Below the pieces are notes generated by a model, which was given only the letters and a program-made list of their open reading frames with translations, did no database searches and had not been told where the DNA came from. The position numbers and the translations under genes were made by a program. Shown in pieces: positions 36,509-46,119 of a stretch of 64,000 bases of DNA. The stretch lies in assembly GCA_013697625.1 (NCBI GenBank), contig JACCWN010000022.1:62001-126000 (forward strand), in the 5' to 3' direction. Within the stretch, counting starts at the first letter, position 1, and the number at the start of each line of letters is the position of its first letter. The DNA is from Legionella sp. (GTDB taxonomy: Bacteria; Pseudomonadota; Gammaproteobacteria; Legionellales; Legionellaceae).

Positions 36509-37660
36509 CTAAGTACTTAATATTGCCTCACGCATTTTAGCACAAACTTCATGCATTACATGTATATTATGAATACAAGCAAGCGCAGTAAAGACATTGG
36601 CCTTTTGTTTAAATAGATGATGCAAATATGATCGTGAAAAATGCACACAAGTATAACAGATGCAACCAGGCATGATAGGTAAAAAATCTGAAGAATAACA
36701 AGATTTTTTTATTTGAATACGATGATTATCATAGGCACTGTCAAAACGAACCCAGTTGCCTTGTTGAACCAATTGGCCACAATATAAGGCCCCATGGCGT
36801 GCATTGCGTGTAGGCGCCACACAATCAAACATATCTACACCTTCTGCAACCACATCTATCAAATCTTGTGGAGACATACCAACACCCATTGTATATCGTG
36901 GTTTGTTTTCTGGTAAATAGCTTGATATCCAATCTAAAATGTCTACAGTCATTTTCATATCAAACCCTATTGATTCACCGCCAATGGCTAGTCCATCCAA
37001 ATCCATAGAAGCAACGAACTGGGCACTTTGACAACGTAAATCCTTAAAAATACCGCCCTGAATGATTCCGAACAAGGCCTGCCCAAAGCCATATGGCGAC
37101 TGAGGATGTTGCTCATGATATGCTTTGGATTGTTTCAACCATCGATGCGTACGGGCCATGATATGTGCAGCTTCGTCTTTACTACAGGTATCAGTTGTAC
37201 ATTGATCAAAGGCCATGATGATATCTGCACCAATGATTTTTTGTGCCTCCAAGGACAACTCCGGTGTCATATGGATGATCCTATCAGAGCCTGGTATCTT
37301 AAAATGCGCCCCACTTTCGTCAATGGTGCAGTTATCTTTATTTTTAGACAAACTAAATACCTGAAAACCACCACTGTCTGTCAACATGGGGCCATTCCAA
37401 TCCATAAAACGATGCATTCCACCTGCTTTTTCAATGACTTCCAACCCAGGGGCGCATAACATATGATAGGTATTACCACCCAAGATGATTTGACTGCCGG
37501 AAGCCCGCAATTCATTACTGGTCATGTTGTTAACACCAGCCCGAGTTCCAACTGGCATAAACACCGGTGTGATAAAGGCCCCGTGGGGCGTGGTTACTCG
37601 CATTACACGTGCTTTGTTGTCCGCATGTTTGTGGAGAATTTCACAAGAAAAAGGCTTCAT
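36509..37660 (-). CDS. tgt: Tgt, queuine/preQ1 tRNA-ribosyltransferase, variant binding pocket
   Basis: Exchanges guanine 34 of GUN-anticodon tRNAs for a 7-deazaguanine. 383 aa. Present are [12 protein letters not shown], the nucleophile block [40 protein letters not shown], and the zinc site CICYTC followed by His. The pocket differs from E. coli Tgt: [10 protein letters not shown] replaces IFDECTPYP, and [10 protein letters not shown] replaces YAVGGLAVGE, positions known to set preQ1 versus queuine preference. QueH at 48940 indicates that preQ1-derived modification is completed in this organism. Confidence 0.92.
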   Translation of the reverse strand: MKPFSCEILHKHADNKARVMRVTTPHGAFITPVFMPVGTRAGVNNMTSNELRASGSQIILGGNTYHMLCAPGLEVIEKAGGMHRFMDWNGPMLTDSGGFQVFSLSKNKDNCTIDESGAHFKIPGSDRIIHMTPELSLEAQKIIGADIIMAFDQCTTDTCSKDEAAHIMARTHRWLKQSKAYHEQHPQSPYGFGQALFGIIQGGIFKDLRCQSAQFVASMDLDGLAIGGESIGFDMKMTVDILDWISSYLPENKPRYTMGVGMSPQDLIDVVAEGVDMFDCVAPTRNARHGALYCGQLVQQGNWVRFDSAYDNHRIQIKKSCYSSDFLPIMPGCICYTCVHFSRSYLHHLFKQKANVFTALACIHNIHVMHEVCAKMREAILST

Positions 37661-37737
37661 AGAAACAATTCATAATTCAAAAAGTGTTAATAGTAGCCAA
37701 CTATGCGTGTGAATGCCAACGAATTTTAGCTTATTGA

Positions 37738-37766
37738 TTGACAATTTACAGGCTCCCCCTTAGCAT
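37738..37766 (+). promoter_or_regulatory. Sigma70 promoter of ispB
   Basis: A perfect -35 TTGACA (37738-37743), 17-nt spacer and -10 TAGCAT (37761-37766), 28 nt before the ispB start codon. Confidence 0.6.
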
Positions 37767-37794
37767 ACCTTGATTCAATAGTAGAGGAATTCGA

Positions 37795-38763
37795 ATGAGT
37801 CTTGAGCCAAGCCGCCTGTTAGTTAGTCAAGAGTTTGATGCGGTTAATGCACTCATTTTGGATACTATTCAGCCACATATTGGTTTAATAGATGAACTCT
37901 CTAATCACATAGTGCAAAGTGGTGGCAAACGGTTGCGCCCCTTGATTGTTTTATTGGTGAGTAAAGCTTGCGGGTACCAAGGCCAATTACACATACCTCT
38001 GGCAGCTTTAATAGAATTCATTCATACAGCTACCCTTCTACATGATGATGTAGTAGATGAGTCAACTTTGCGACGGGGGCAACAAACTGCTAACAGCATT
38101 TGGGGTGATAAAGCCAGCATATTAGTCGGTGATTTTCTATTCACTCAATCCATGCAATTAGCCATTGAGGTAGGTGACATGGAGATCATCAAAATCATTA
38201 CCGAAACCTCCCTCAAAATTATAAGTGGGGAAGTCAAACAGCTATCCAATCGGCACAACCCTCACTTGAGTTTTGAGGATTATTTCGAAATCATTCGCTC
38301 AAAAACCGCCTTGTTATTCGCAGCTGCAGCCCAAATAGCAGCTCAGGTGAGTGGTGTGAGTCCCTCAGTTCAGCAATCACTATATACCTATGGGTTACAC
38401 CTGGGCAACGCCTTTCAACTGGCTGATGATATATTAGATTATTGTGCTGATGCTTTGGTTTTAGGCAAAAACATAGGAGATGATTTAGCCGACGGCAAGG
38501 CCACCATGCCTCTGATTTATGCCTTTCAACAGGGTAGTGCAAAACAAAAGCTTCAAATTAAAACCAGTCTTACGCAAGGTAACTTAGATTGTTTGCCTGA
38601 TATTCTCAAAACCATTGAAGACACCAAAGCCATTGATTACTCAAAAGGCATTGCACAAGAAGAGATAGACAAAGCAGTGTCTGCTTTGAACTGTTTACCA
38701 GATTCAGACTATAAACAAGCCTTAAAAGATTTGGCAACCTTTGCTTTGCAAAGAAACCATTAA
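37795..38763 (+). CDS. ispB: IspB, all-trans polyprenyl (octaprenyl) diphosphate synthase
   Basis: Makes the long isoprenoid side chain of ubiquinone from FPP and IPP. 322 aa (E. coli 323). The two Asp-rich motifs are LLHDDVVDES and QLADDILDY, with SGGKRLRPLIVLL before and GDDLADGKATMPL after. Chain length cannot be read reliably. It has a strong promoter just upstream, diverges from tgt, and is followed by pepA after 33 nt. Confidence 0.95.
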   Translation: MSLEPSRLLVSQEFDAVNALILDTIQPHIGLIDELSNHIVQSGGKRLRPLIVLLVSKACGYQGQLHIPLAALIEFIHTATLLHDDVVDESTLRRGQQTANSIWGDKASILVGDFLFTQSMQLAIEVGDMEIIKIITETSLKIISGEVKQLSNRHNPHLSFEDYFEIIRSKTALLFAAAAQIAAQVSGVSPSVQQSLYTYGLHLGNAFQLADDILDYCADALVLGKNIGDDLADGKATMPLIYAFQQGSAKQKLQIKTSLTQGNLDCLPDILKTIEDTKAIDYSKGIAQEEIDKAVSALNCLPDSDYKQALKDLATFALQRNH

Positions 38764-38796
38764 AAAATTGATGAACCCTCTCTTTAGGAATACGCT

Positions 38797-40257
38797 ATGA
38801 ACTATGCATTAACTCAAAATCCATCACTGGCAATGAATGATTGTCTTGTGCTAGGTATTTTTCTAAATCGGCCCATGTCAGGCTTTGCAATGCAACTAGA
38901 CAAAGAGAATCACGGTTTAATCACAAAACTTAGTCAAGGACTGTGTGAGTCCGGAGACAGTTTATGGCAAAATGATCTGCAGGGAAGAAGTTTATTTATA
39001 ATACAGTTTGGTGACCAACAATCATATACCTTCAGTCACTTAGAAAAAAGACTGGTTGATTTAGCCCAGGCACTCAACAAACAAAAAATCTCCTCCGCTA
39101 CCCTGTGTTTGCCCCAATTGGCTGAAAATACACCAGATTGGCAACTGGAAAAAATGATCTTAAAACTTGATCATCAACAGTATCAATTTCTAGATTTTAA
39201 AAAGAAAGAACCCAAAATCAACTCCTTAAAATCTGTGACCTTTTATTTGCCAGGCTCGGATGAAGGGACCATTCATACAGCGCAAGCCATAGCCAGTGGT
39301 GTAAAATTAACCCGTGATTTGGCAAATATGCCTGCCAATATTTGTACTCCCACATTTTTAGGCGAGCAAGCTCAGGCGATGGCTACCCAATTTGAAATGA
39401 TGAGCTGCAAGGTTTTAGGCCCAAAAGAGATGGAAAAGCTGGGCATGAATACCCTATTGGCTGTGTCGCAGGGCAGTGTACAGCCGCCAAGATTGATTGA
39501 AATTCAATACAAAGGAGGAGATGATGCTGCATCTCCTATTGTGTTCGTAGGAAAAGGTATTACCTTTGATTCAGGCGGATTGTCATTAAAGCTTGGCAGC
39601 ATTATGGACGAGATGAAATATGATATGTGTGGCGCTGCCAGTGTCCTTGGGGCTTTAAAGGCCTGCGCCTTGCTTAAATTACCCATCAACGTAGTCGGCA
39701 TCATAGCCAGTGCTGAAAACATGCCCAGCGGATCTGCCGTGAAGCCTGGAGATGTAGTCACCAGTATGTCAGGACAAACAGTGGAAATCATCAATACAGA
39801 TGCAGAAGGCCGATTGGTTCTAGCTGATGCCCTGACTTATGCAGAAGGTTTTAATCCAAAATATGTCATTGATATTGCTACCTTAACTGGGGCAGTCATT
39901 GTAGCTCTTGGAAAAATAAATACAGGTCTCATAACCAAAGATGATGCATTGGCAAAACTCATTGAAGAGGCGGCCATTGAGAGCAAAGATAAAATCTGGC
40001 GTTTGCCCCTTGATGATGAATACCAGGAGGCCATAGACAGTCCTATTGCTGATATGCTGAATGCAACCTTTGACCGTGTTGCCGGAAGTATTACTGGCGC
40101 CTGCTTTTTATCTCGCTTTGCCCAAAAATTTTCTTGGGCTCACCTAGATATCGCAGGTACCGCCTGGATCACAGGGAAACATCGCAATGCCACTGGACGT
40201 CCAGTTTATTTATTAACCCAATTACTTCGTCAAGCTGCCAATGCCAATACGCGTTGA
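38797..40257 (+). CDS. pepA: PepA, cytosolic leucyl aminopeptidase (M17)
   Basis: Dizinc aminopeptidase; in E. coli PepA also binds DNA in Xer recombination and carAB control. 486 aa. The catalytic domain shows [29 protein letters not shown], and the signature [18 protein letters not shown]. The N-terminal domain is poorly conserved, as usual. AGGAA precedes the ATG. Its 3' end overlaps holC by 17 nt, the classical pepA-holC pair. Confidence 0.95.
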   Translation: MNYALTQNPSLAMNDCLVLGIFLNRPMSGFAMQLDKENHGLITKLSQGLCESGDSLWQNDLQGRSLFIIQFGDQQSYTFSHLEKRLVDLAQALNKQKISSATLCLPQLAENTPDWQLEKMILKLDHQQYQFLDFKKKEPKINSLKSVTFYLPGSDEGTIHTAQAIASGVKLTRDLANMPANICTPTFLGEQAQAMATQFEMMSCKVLGPKEMEKLGMNTLLAVSQGSVQPPRLIEIQYKGGDDAASPIVFVGKGITFDSGGLSLKLGSIMDEMKYDMCGAASVLGALKACALLKLPINVVGIIASAENMPSGSAVKPGDVVTSMSGQTVEIINTDAEGRLVLADALTYAEGFNPKYVIDIATLTGAVIVALGKINTGLITKDDALAKLIEEAAIESKDKIWRLPLDDEYQEAIDSPIADMLNATFDRVAGSITGACFLSRFAQKFSWAHLDIAGTAWITGKHRNATGRPVYLLTQLLRQAANANTR

Positions 40258-40672
40258 TTTTTATTTATTAGAAAGCAGTGCTATTGATGCACGCTGGCTG
40301 GTAGCCTGTCGGTTGCTGGAAAAAGCTTATAAATTAGGACATAGGGTGTACGTACATTGTGACCATCAACAAGATGCGGAGTTGCTTGATGAATTGTTAT
40401 GGACTTTCAAAGACGACAGCTTCATTCCCCACAATCTTCTAGGTGAGGGCCCTTATTCACCACCCCCAATCCAACTGGGTCATAGCCAAGCGCCCAAGGG
40501 TTTTAATGATATTTTACTAAACCTAGCCCATGACATTCCGGTTTTTTATACACAATTTAAACGCATCATGGAACTGGTTTCAAATGTAGAATCTGAAAAA
40601 GAACAAAGTCGGGTCCGCTTTAAGGCTTATAGAGCAAAGGGGTGTCAAATCCATACCCATCCCTTGGGATGA
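40241..40672 (+). CDS. holC: HolC, DNA polymerase III chi subunit
   Basis: Clamp-loader accessory protein that links polymerase III to SSB. 143 aa (E. coli 147). The pattern [20 protein letters not shown] followed by [40 protein letters not shown] and a Pro-rich loop is typical. Starts within the end of pepA, so translation is probably coupled. Confidence 0.92.
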   Translation: MPIRVDFYLLESSAIDARWLVACRLLEKAYKLGHRVYVHCDHQQDAELLDELLWTFKDDSFIPHNLLGEGPYSPPPIQLGHSQAPKGFNDILLNLAHDIPVFYTQFKRIMELVSNVESEKEQSRVRFKAYRAKGCQIHTHPLG

Positions 40673-40698
40673 AAAATTCAAAAATCATTTTGATAAGC

Positions 40699-41442
40699 TC
40701 AGTCTAGTGCATTTGCCGTCGCAAAAGAACTTTCTTCTTTGTTTTGTTTATCCTGAAGTGCATCTTCCAATGTCCTCAGATTGAAAAAATAACTACAAAT
40801 CCTTTTTGGCATCTGTTTACCTCTGTTGATGGGATCCAATAAAAAATTTTCAATTAGACATTTTTGATCATTCATTTCTACTTTGGCCCAAGCATCAACT
40901 CTTTTATTCTGTACAGTATCTAATTTTACCCTATTGACACTGTTTAACTCAACCGCAGAAATCTTATCTTCTACATTTTTAGTATTGCACATGTCCCAGT
41001 CTGTAAACTGGTCTTCTTTCAATTCTTTTTCTGTTTGAAGATAACACTCGTATATTTTTTCATGTACACCTGCATTAACAGAAAGTAATGATGATTTTAA
41101 ATGCGTACTCGAATATGATTTTGCATTGTAATCAGAAATTATTTCAAGTAAAGGTTTCATAGCAGCAGTTTCTTTGATAGCTTCAATCTTAGAAACCACT
41201 TCATCGATATCTGTTTTAGGAATTTCATGTCTTCTAAAATACAGATCAGCAAGGGATTTTATAGGCCCTATGATTAATAAACTTATAGGAGAAAATACAA
41301 CCATTAGAAATAATAAAGCAGCTTTACTGGCAAAAGGCCCGGGATAATTACCTGTTACAATTTTGCCCATGGTTCTAACATAACCCATTACTTTGCGTTT
41401 ATATATCATGCCATATTTCATAGCCTTTTCTTTAAAACTCAT
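40699..41442 (-). CDS. Hypothetical single-TM protein (247 aa), candidate effector
   Basis: Not recognised. After a basic N-terminus (MSFKEKAMKYGMIYKRKVMGY) comes one hydrophobic segment at about 39-64 (ALLFLMVVFSPISLLIIGPI), then a charged, Lys/Glu-rich helical domain of 180 residues. The C-terminus is acidic then small (QNKEESSFATANALD), compatible with a Dot/Icm signal. GAGGG lies upstream of the ATG. The layout resembles the 367-aa protein at 2639-3742 but the sequences do not align. It is convergent with holC and stands alone. Confidence 0.7.
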   Translation of the reverse strand: MSFKEKAMKYGMIYKRKVMGYVRTMGKIVTGNYPGPFASKAALLFLMVVFSPISLLIIGPIKSLADLYFRRHEIPKTDIDEVVSKIEAIKETAAMKPLLEIISDYNAKSYSSTHLKSSLLSVNAGVHEKIYECYLQTEKELKEDQFTDWDMCNTKNVEDKISAVELNSVNRVKLDTVQNKRVDAWAKVEMNDQKCLIENFLLDPINRGKQMPKRICSYFFNLRTLEDALQDKQNKEESSFATANALD

Positions 41443-41605
41443 AAAGCCCTCGTATAATAAATTTGAAAAGAGTGCTCATAATATAGCATTTAATGAATTT
41501 TGCAAGTCTTACTGATCTTTAGTTATTTAAATTGTATTAATAATATCCCAACCAAATCTTTGAAATGTGGTAAACTCAAAGTGTGTCAAACAAGGGGATA
41601 TGCAC

Positions 41606-42085
41606 ATGAACGTGGGTGATAAAGTTCCTTTAATTCAATTCAAAGCAACCAATGGCATCAATACAAATTTGGATCAGTTTCATGGCCAATGGTTGATTCT
41701 CTATTTTTATCCAAAGGATGCAACCCCAGGCTGCACAACACAGGCCTGTGATTTTAGAGACAATGATAAAGAATTCGCCTTTCTCAATGCCATTGTTTTA
41801 GGGGTCTCGCGTGATAAATTGACCTCCCATGAAAAATTCAAAGCCAGTAAAAATCTACCCTTTGAACTCATCAGTGACCCTGAAGAAATGCTCTGCGAAT
41901 CCTTTGACGTCATCCGCATGAAATCTATGTATGGCAAACAAGTCAGGGGCATTGAACGTAGCACATTCATCATTGACCCAAAAGGCATATTACAACATGA
42001 ATGGCGAAAGGTAACAGTAGATGGCCATATTGAAGAGGTGCTGGTGGTATTGCAATCATTACAACGGGTTTATCCTCACTTGTAA
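41606..42085 (+). CDS. bcp: Bcp/PrxQ-type thiol peroxidase
   Basis: Reduces peroxides and alkyl hydroperoxides in the cytoplasm. The 159-aa protein has the BCP layout: LYFYPKDATPGCTTQACDFRD with the peroxidatative Cys followed five residues later by a second Cys (the PrxQ pair), GVSRDKLTSHEKF, and IERSTFIIDPKG. I chose the ATG at 41606 because AAGGGG lies about 8 nt upstream; ATGs at 41600 and 41567 are also in frame. Monocistronic and convergent with yhiN. Confidence 0.93.
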   Translation: MNVGDKVPLIQFKATNGINTNLDQFHGQWLILYFYPKDATPGCTTQACDFRDNDKEFAFLNAIVLGVSRDKLTSHEKFKASKNLPFELISDPEEMLCESFDVIRMKSMYGKQVRGIERSTFIIDPKGILQHEWRKVTVDGHIEEVLVVLQSLQRVYPHL

Positions 42086-42135
42086 TGAGGCAGTTAAAAT
42101 ATTCTTACTACCAAATCGCACAGTGTGTACTGAGA

Positions 42136-42206
42136 ATGGATCCCAGACTTTAAGCGCGACTAATTCTTGCATGCTCGACAAGTCGCGCTAAATTCCGGGA
42201 CGACAG
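42136..42206 (-). repeat. Palindromic repeat, family A, copy 3
   Basis: Begins ATGGATCCCAGACTTTAAGC and ends CTAAATTCCGGGACGACAGT, the orientation of copy 2 at 9263-9331. The inner stem is AAGCGCGACT / AGTCGCGCTT, fully paired but different in sequence from the stems of copies 1 and 2. It lies between the convergent bcp and yhiN genes and could end both transcripts. Confidence 0.8.
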
Positions 42207-42265
42207 TCATTTAGAATTTAGATAAAGTTTAGCATTTGTAATTATTTAAGAGGTATTACACTTGC

Positions 42266-43444
42266 CTAAACCACTTGTCCTGCAGCCCAGCCTGAAGACC
42301 AGGCCCATTGAAAATTATAACCACCCAACCACCCTGTAACATCTAAAACTTCTCCTACAAAAAATAATCCAGGCACCTGTTTTGCTTCAAAACGTTTAGA
42401 ACATATTTCATTGCAGTCAACACCCCCTAGTGTCACCTCAGCCGTTCTATACCCCTCAGTTGCATTGGGTGTGATTGAAAAATCCTGCAGCTGGTTGGCA
42501 ACTGTCAAAAAAGCCTTGTCTGTAAATTGTTTCAAGGGCATAACCAACTGTTCTGGTGTATATAAGACATCCAACAATCGTTTGGCTGCAAAGCTTGATA
42601 AAAAAGTTTTTAACCCTACATTGGGTGATTGACCTCTTGCTAGTAACAATGCCTGATGCAAGTCAACAGTGGGCAAAAAGCGGATAGATAGCCTATCCCC
42701 AGGGTACCAATAAGAAGATATTTGGAGCATGACTGGTCCACTTAATCCTCTATGTGTAAACAAGAGTTGTTCACGAAAGGATTTACCTCTACAACTCACC
42801 AAAGCCTCAATAGAAATGCCAGCCAAACTTTCAAAACGCGCCTTATCTTGAAGATGTAAGGTAAAGGGCACCAAACCTGCACGCAAAGGGTACACTTTCA
42901 ATCCAAATTGCGCAGCAAGCTGGTAGCCAAATGGACTTGAACCCAGTGTAGGGATAGACAAGCCACCACTGGCCACCACCAGCGACTCACAGTGATGACT
43001 TATATGATTGACCTGAACAACAAAGCCGTTTTCACCTTTGTTTACTTGACTTATACTTTGGTTTAAATGAATTGCGACTCTAAGGTCGGCACATTCTTTC
43101 AATAACATCTCAACAATCAAGGCTGATTTATCTTCACAAAACAATTGTCCTAAGGTTTTTTCAAAATAAGCTATCGAGTGTTTTTCTACCAAATTTATAA
43201 AATCCCATTGGGTGTAACGACTCAAGGCCGATTTACAAAAATGTGCATTGTTTGATATGAATTGCTCAGGACTTGTGTGGATATTTGTAAAATTACAGCG
43301 TCCACCCCCAGACATTAAAATTTTTTTACCTACTTTATTACTTTTTTCAAGAATCAAGACACTGCGACCCCGTTTGGCAGCCTCAATGGCACACATCAAC
43401 CCGGCAGCGCCTGCGCCTATGATAATGACATCAAAGCCACTCAT
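42266..43444 (-). CDS. YhiN/HI0933-family NAD(P)/FAD-dependent oxidoreductase
   Basis: Flavoprotein of unknown substrate in the HI0933 family. 392 aa. The FAD-binding N-terminus is DVIIIGAGAAGLMCAIEAAK, followed by ILMSGGGRCNFTN, the family signature. The C-terminus has LGGVDCNEICSKRFEAKQVP and GEVLDVTGWLGGYNFQWA, also characteristic. It is the last gene of the five-gene operon starting at rsgA and begins 1 nt after the roxA stop. Confidence 0.93.
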   Translation of the reverse strand: MSGFDVIIIGAGAAGLMCAIEAAKRGRSVLILEKSNKVGKKILMSGGGRCNFTNIHTSPEQFISNNAHFCKSALSRYTQWDFINLVEKHSIAYFEKTLGQLFCEDKSALIVEMLLKECADLRVAIHLNQSISQVNKGENGFVVQVNHISHHCESLVVASGGLSIPTLGSSPFGYQLAAQFGLKVYPLRAGLVPFTLHLQDKARFESLAGISIEALVSCRGKSFREQLLFTHRGLSGPVMLQISSYWYPGDRLSIRFLPTVDLHQALLLARGQSPNVGLKTFLSSFAAKRLLDVLYTPEQLVMPLKQFTDKAFLTVANQLQDFSITPNATEGYRTAEVTLGGVDCNEICSKRFEAKQVPGLFFVGEVLDVTGWLGGYNFQWAWSSGWAAGQVV

Positions 43445-43445
43445 G

Positions 43446-44621
43446 CTAGCTTTCCTCTGTAATGCATTCTAGCCATTGCAATTGCCATAGGGCAAATAAA
43501 AAAGATTCATTGGCAAGATTGCCTATGAAGGGTTTGATGTCTTTTAGTAAAATCTCGCGGTAATTGGCGATGATCTCAACCAATTCCACATCAACCGCTT
43601 CAATGTCCCAGCTACATCCATTGATATATAATGTAAAATCATCATCGGTTTTAAAATAAGCAAATCGACAAAGTGTATTACGGACCAGCCCCTTGGAATC
43701 CAACAATGATTGAATAAATTCTGAAAACTCAGCCTGCGTATCCTCAGGAGGTAATAGATTTTCAGCCTGCTGATCAAGCTGGGTTGCAAAACCACCAAAC
43801 CAATCCTGCATTAAATTGTCATCATTAATGATGGCTTGTAGTACCTTACGTGCTTGCACCCAAGATTGCTTGGGTAAATGTGCGTTTTTTTCGAGCCCAG
43901 CCCAGGGGGGATCTTGGTAGAAGAAAGCAGTCGTCTTTTTAGTAGACAAATGCTCTCCAAAACTATCCCACAATTCCTGGCCTTGATAACTACGGTAGCC
44001 AAAGGAGTAGGTCATACACTCTTTGCTTAATGAAATACCATGATGACCCACCTGTGGCGGCAAATAAAGCATGTCTCCTTCTTCAAGCACAAAGGTCATC
44101 TCTGTTTTGAAGTCTTTCATGATCCTTAAATCTAAACCGGTTATATAATTATTTTCAACACAGTCTTTAGTGGTTAAAGTCCATTGTCGCCGCCCCTGAG
44201 CTTGGTATAAAAACACATCATAATTATCATAATGGGGACCCACACTGCCTTGCTCTACCGCATAACTTATCATGACATCATCTACGCGCCACTGCGGTAT
44301 AAAATCAAAATTATCAAAAAGGCGGGCTACCTCAGGAACAAATCTGTCAACGCCTTGGACCAACAAAGTCCAATGGGTTGTAGGTAAGGTTGCAAAATCC
44401 CCTTCTACAAAAGGGCCGCGCTGCAAAGTCCACTGAGGTTGCTGCCCCGGCCTTTGAATCACCAAACGACTTTCAAGCTCCTCTTCTAATGCCAAGCCTG
44501 CTAACTCATCGGCAGAAATTGGATTTTTAAAGTTGGACAAGGCTTGAGGCATGAATAGCGGCTTTTTTTGCCAATAATGGTTTAAGAAGGTTTCTAAAGA
44601 ACACTGTGAAAAATGTAACAT
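43446..44621 (-). CDS. roxA: RoxA/YcfD-type cupin ribosomal oxygenase
   Basis: Fe(II)/2-oxoglutarate dioxygenase; E. coli YcfD hydroxylates an arginine of ribosomal protein L16. 391 aa (E. coli 373). The JmjC-like iron ligands are visible as His130 and Asp132 in GSVGPHYDNYDVFL and His193 in PPQVGHHGISL. The N-terminus FLNHYWQKKPLFMPQAL and the mid-region SYAVEQGSVGPHYD follow the family. Placement beside rsgA, a ribosome-assembly GTPase, suits a translation-related role. Confidence 0.92.
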   Translation of the reverse strand: MLHFSQCSLETFLNHYWQKKPLFMPQALSNFKNPISADELAGLALEEELESRLVIQRPGQQPQWTLQRGPFVEGDFATLPTTHWTLLVQGVDRFVPEVARLFDNFDFIPQWRVDDVMISYAVEQGSVGPHYDNYDVFLYQAQGRRQWTLTTKDCVENNYITGLDLRIMKDFKTEMTFVLEEGDMLYLPPQVGHHGISLSKECMTYSFGYRSYQGQELWDSFGEHLSTKKTTAFFYQDPPWAGLEKNAHLPKQSWVQARKVLQAIINDDNLMQDWFGGFATQLDQQAENLLPPEDTQAEFSEFIQSLLDSKGLVRNTLCRFAYFKTDDDFTLYINGCSWDIEAVDVELVEIIANYREILLKDIKPFIGNLANESFLFALWQLQWLECITEES

Positions 44622-44660
44622 GGGATGGCCAGTTAGGAAAAATAGCCTAAGTGTACTCGT

Positions 44661-45110
44661 TTAGACTGAAGATAAGCTAATGATTTTGTCTAGATGATTA
44701 GAAAAATTTTGTATTTCTTTTGGGCTTAAGCTTTCTAGCCCACTGCGAATGAGTCCACTTTCTCTGAGGGATTCATTCATATGTCTGATGTTTAAAATTT
44801 GTTTGATATTGTTGGCAGTGTACAGCATGCCTCGGGGGTTTAGAGCAAAAGCTTCTTTTGTTACCACCTCATCTGCCAAAATGATGTCAGCAGTGATGAC
44901 CAAATCCTGAGGCTTTAAATGCATCACGATATAATTATCAGCCTTGTCAAAACCAGAATCAACTTTCACCCGTTTGATAAAAGGAGAGGGTGGTACAATT
45001 GGGAGATGATTAGCAACCATAATGACCATGACCTGACGTTTCATGGCCGCACGAAATAAAATGTGTTTGATCATTTTGGGGCAAGCATCGCCATCAATCC
45101 AAATGACCAT
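44661..45110 (-). CDS. YaiI/YqxD family protein (DUF188)
   Basis: Conserved 149-aa protein of the PIN-like YaiI/YqxD family, molecular role not established. Marks are IWIDGDACPKMIKHILFRAA, DSGFDKADNYIVMHLKPQDL and ITADIILADEVV. The ATG at 45110 is favoured by GGAGG about 8 nt upstream; the frame opens 5 codons earlier. It begins 1 nt past the stop of the exported-protein gene, within the rsgA operon. Confidence 0.9.
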   Translation of the reverse strand: MVIWIDGDACPKMIKHILFRAAMKRQVMVIMVANHLPIVPPSPFIKRVKVDSGFDKADNYIVMHLKPQDLVITADIILADEVVTKEAFALNPRGMLYTANNIKQILNIRHMNESLRESGLIRSGLESLSPKEIQNFSNHLDKIISLSSV

Positions 45111-45111
45111 C

Positions 45112-46119
45112 TCAATTGCCTCCAAAACAAGTTAATAAAGTAACTGCTTGGTGTTCCGCAAGCCAATGGCCGTACTCTTCTCCATGCCAAAGCCTTGTTT
45201 GCGCAAGCTGTGCACCTACCATTTCAGGTGTAAGGCCCAGGCGTTCTATCCATTGTGTACATCGTTGTTTTACATTGATACGAATTTGACCTCGCATAAA
45301 GGTATAATGAGATGGATTCCAAGCTTCATTTAAATGGTTAGAAAGAAAAGGTTCTAAAAGCCTATCTTTGTTTACATGGGGTGAAAAGGTCCACTGATCA
45401 TTTTTTAAAACCAATATGGGAGGGTGTAATTTAGAGCCGATTTGCACAGGATGGGTAAGGTTCATATAAAATTTAAAACCTGCAAAGTTTGCAGACAGAT
45501 CTGCATTAGAATAAACCCCATTTACCATGGTCCCTAAATAAGTTGTTTCAATGAAACGACCAAACTGTATCATGAGTGCCTGTGCTTGTTGTGGCGTTTT
45601 ATGATGAAGCAAAAGAAACTGATACAACTTAAAGTAAGTATGGCCCTGCATGAAAAAATGGCCTATTTTATCACTACCAAAATAAAAACCAAACATTTTG
45701 ATGGTTGGCGTTAATCGTAGTATAGAGAAAGGCGATTGAGAAAAGACCTTCCAATAAATGGTATTCCAAGGCAAAGGTTCATATTGCCAAGGAGCAATTG
45801 GTTTAGCTGAGTGCGTTGGTCTTAACCAACGAGGAAAACCCGCTCCACCTTTACTGTAAATAAAGTCTGCAAAGGTGCTCCCTTGGCGGTGCAAAGCCAA
45901 TCTATGAGCAGCACGTTTACTGTAGTTTGCTGCTGGGAGTAAGGCTTGTATATCTGAATTGGTTTGATTTTTTGCCTCCTCAATGATTGCATATAATCTA
46001 TTGCTGGCAGCAAAGCCAATGTCCTGAATTTCAAAGGGGGGTAATGTGAACTGATCTGTTTCTTCTGCTGCTAACAGTCCACAATGACAAAGCATTATCA
46101 AAAACAATGCGCGAATCAT
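45112..46119 (-). CDS. Exported protein with GSDKIGHF motif (335 aa), function unknown
   Basis: A signal peptide (MIRALFLIMLCHCGLLAAEE) predicts export to the periplasm. The body has ANYSKRAAHRLALHRQGSTF, then FYFGSDKIGHFFMQGHTYFK, a DKxxHF motif also found in DUF2279-like envelope proteins, and FIETTYLGTMVNGVYSNADL. His, Asp and Glu in these blocks might bind metal; this is conjecture. The ATG at 46119 overlaps the rsgA stop (TGATG) with AAGGAA upstream, so it is translated with rsgA and yaiI. No enzymatic family is clear. Confidence 0.82.
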   Translation of the reverse strand: MIRALFLIMLCHCGLLAAEETDQFTLPPFEIQDIGFAASNRLYAIIEEAKNQTNSDIQALLPAANYSKRAAHRLALHRQGSTFADFIYSKGGAGFPRWLRPTHSAKPIAPWQYEPLPWNTIYWKVFSQSPFSILRLTPTIKMFGFYFGSDKIGHFFMQGHTYFKLYQFLLLHHKTPQQAQALMIQFGRFIETTYLGTMVNGVYSNADLSANFAGFKFYMNLTHPVQIGSKLHPPILVLKNDQWTFSPHVNKDRLLEPFLSNHLNEAWNPSHYTFMRGQIRINVKQRCTQWIERLGLTPEMVGAQLAQTRLWHGEEYGHWLAEHQAVTLLTCFGGN

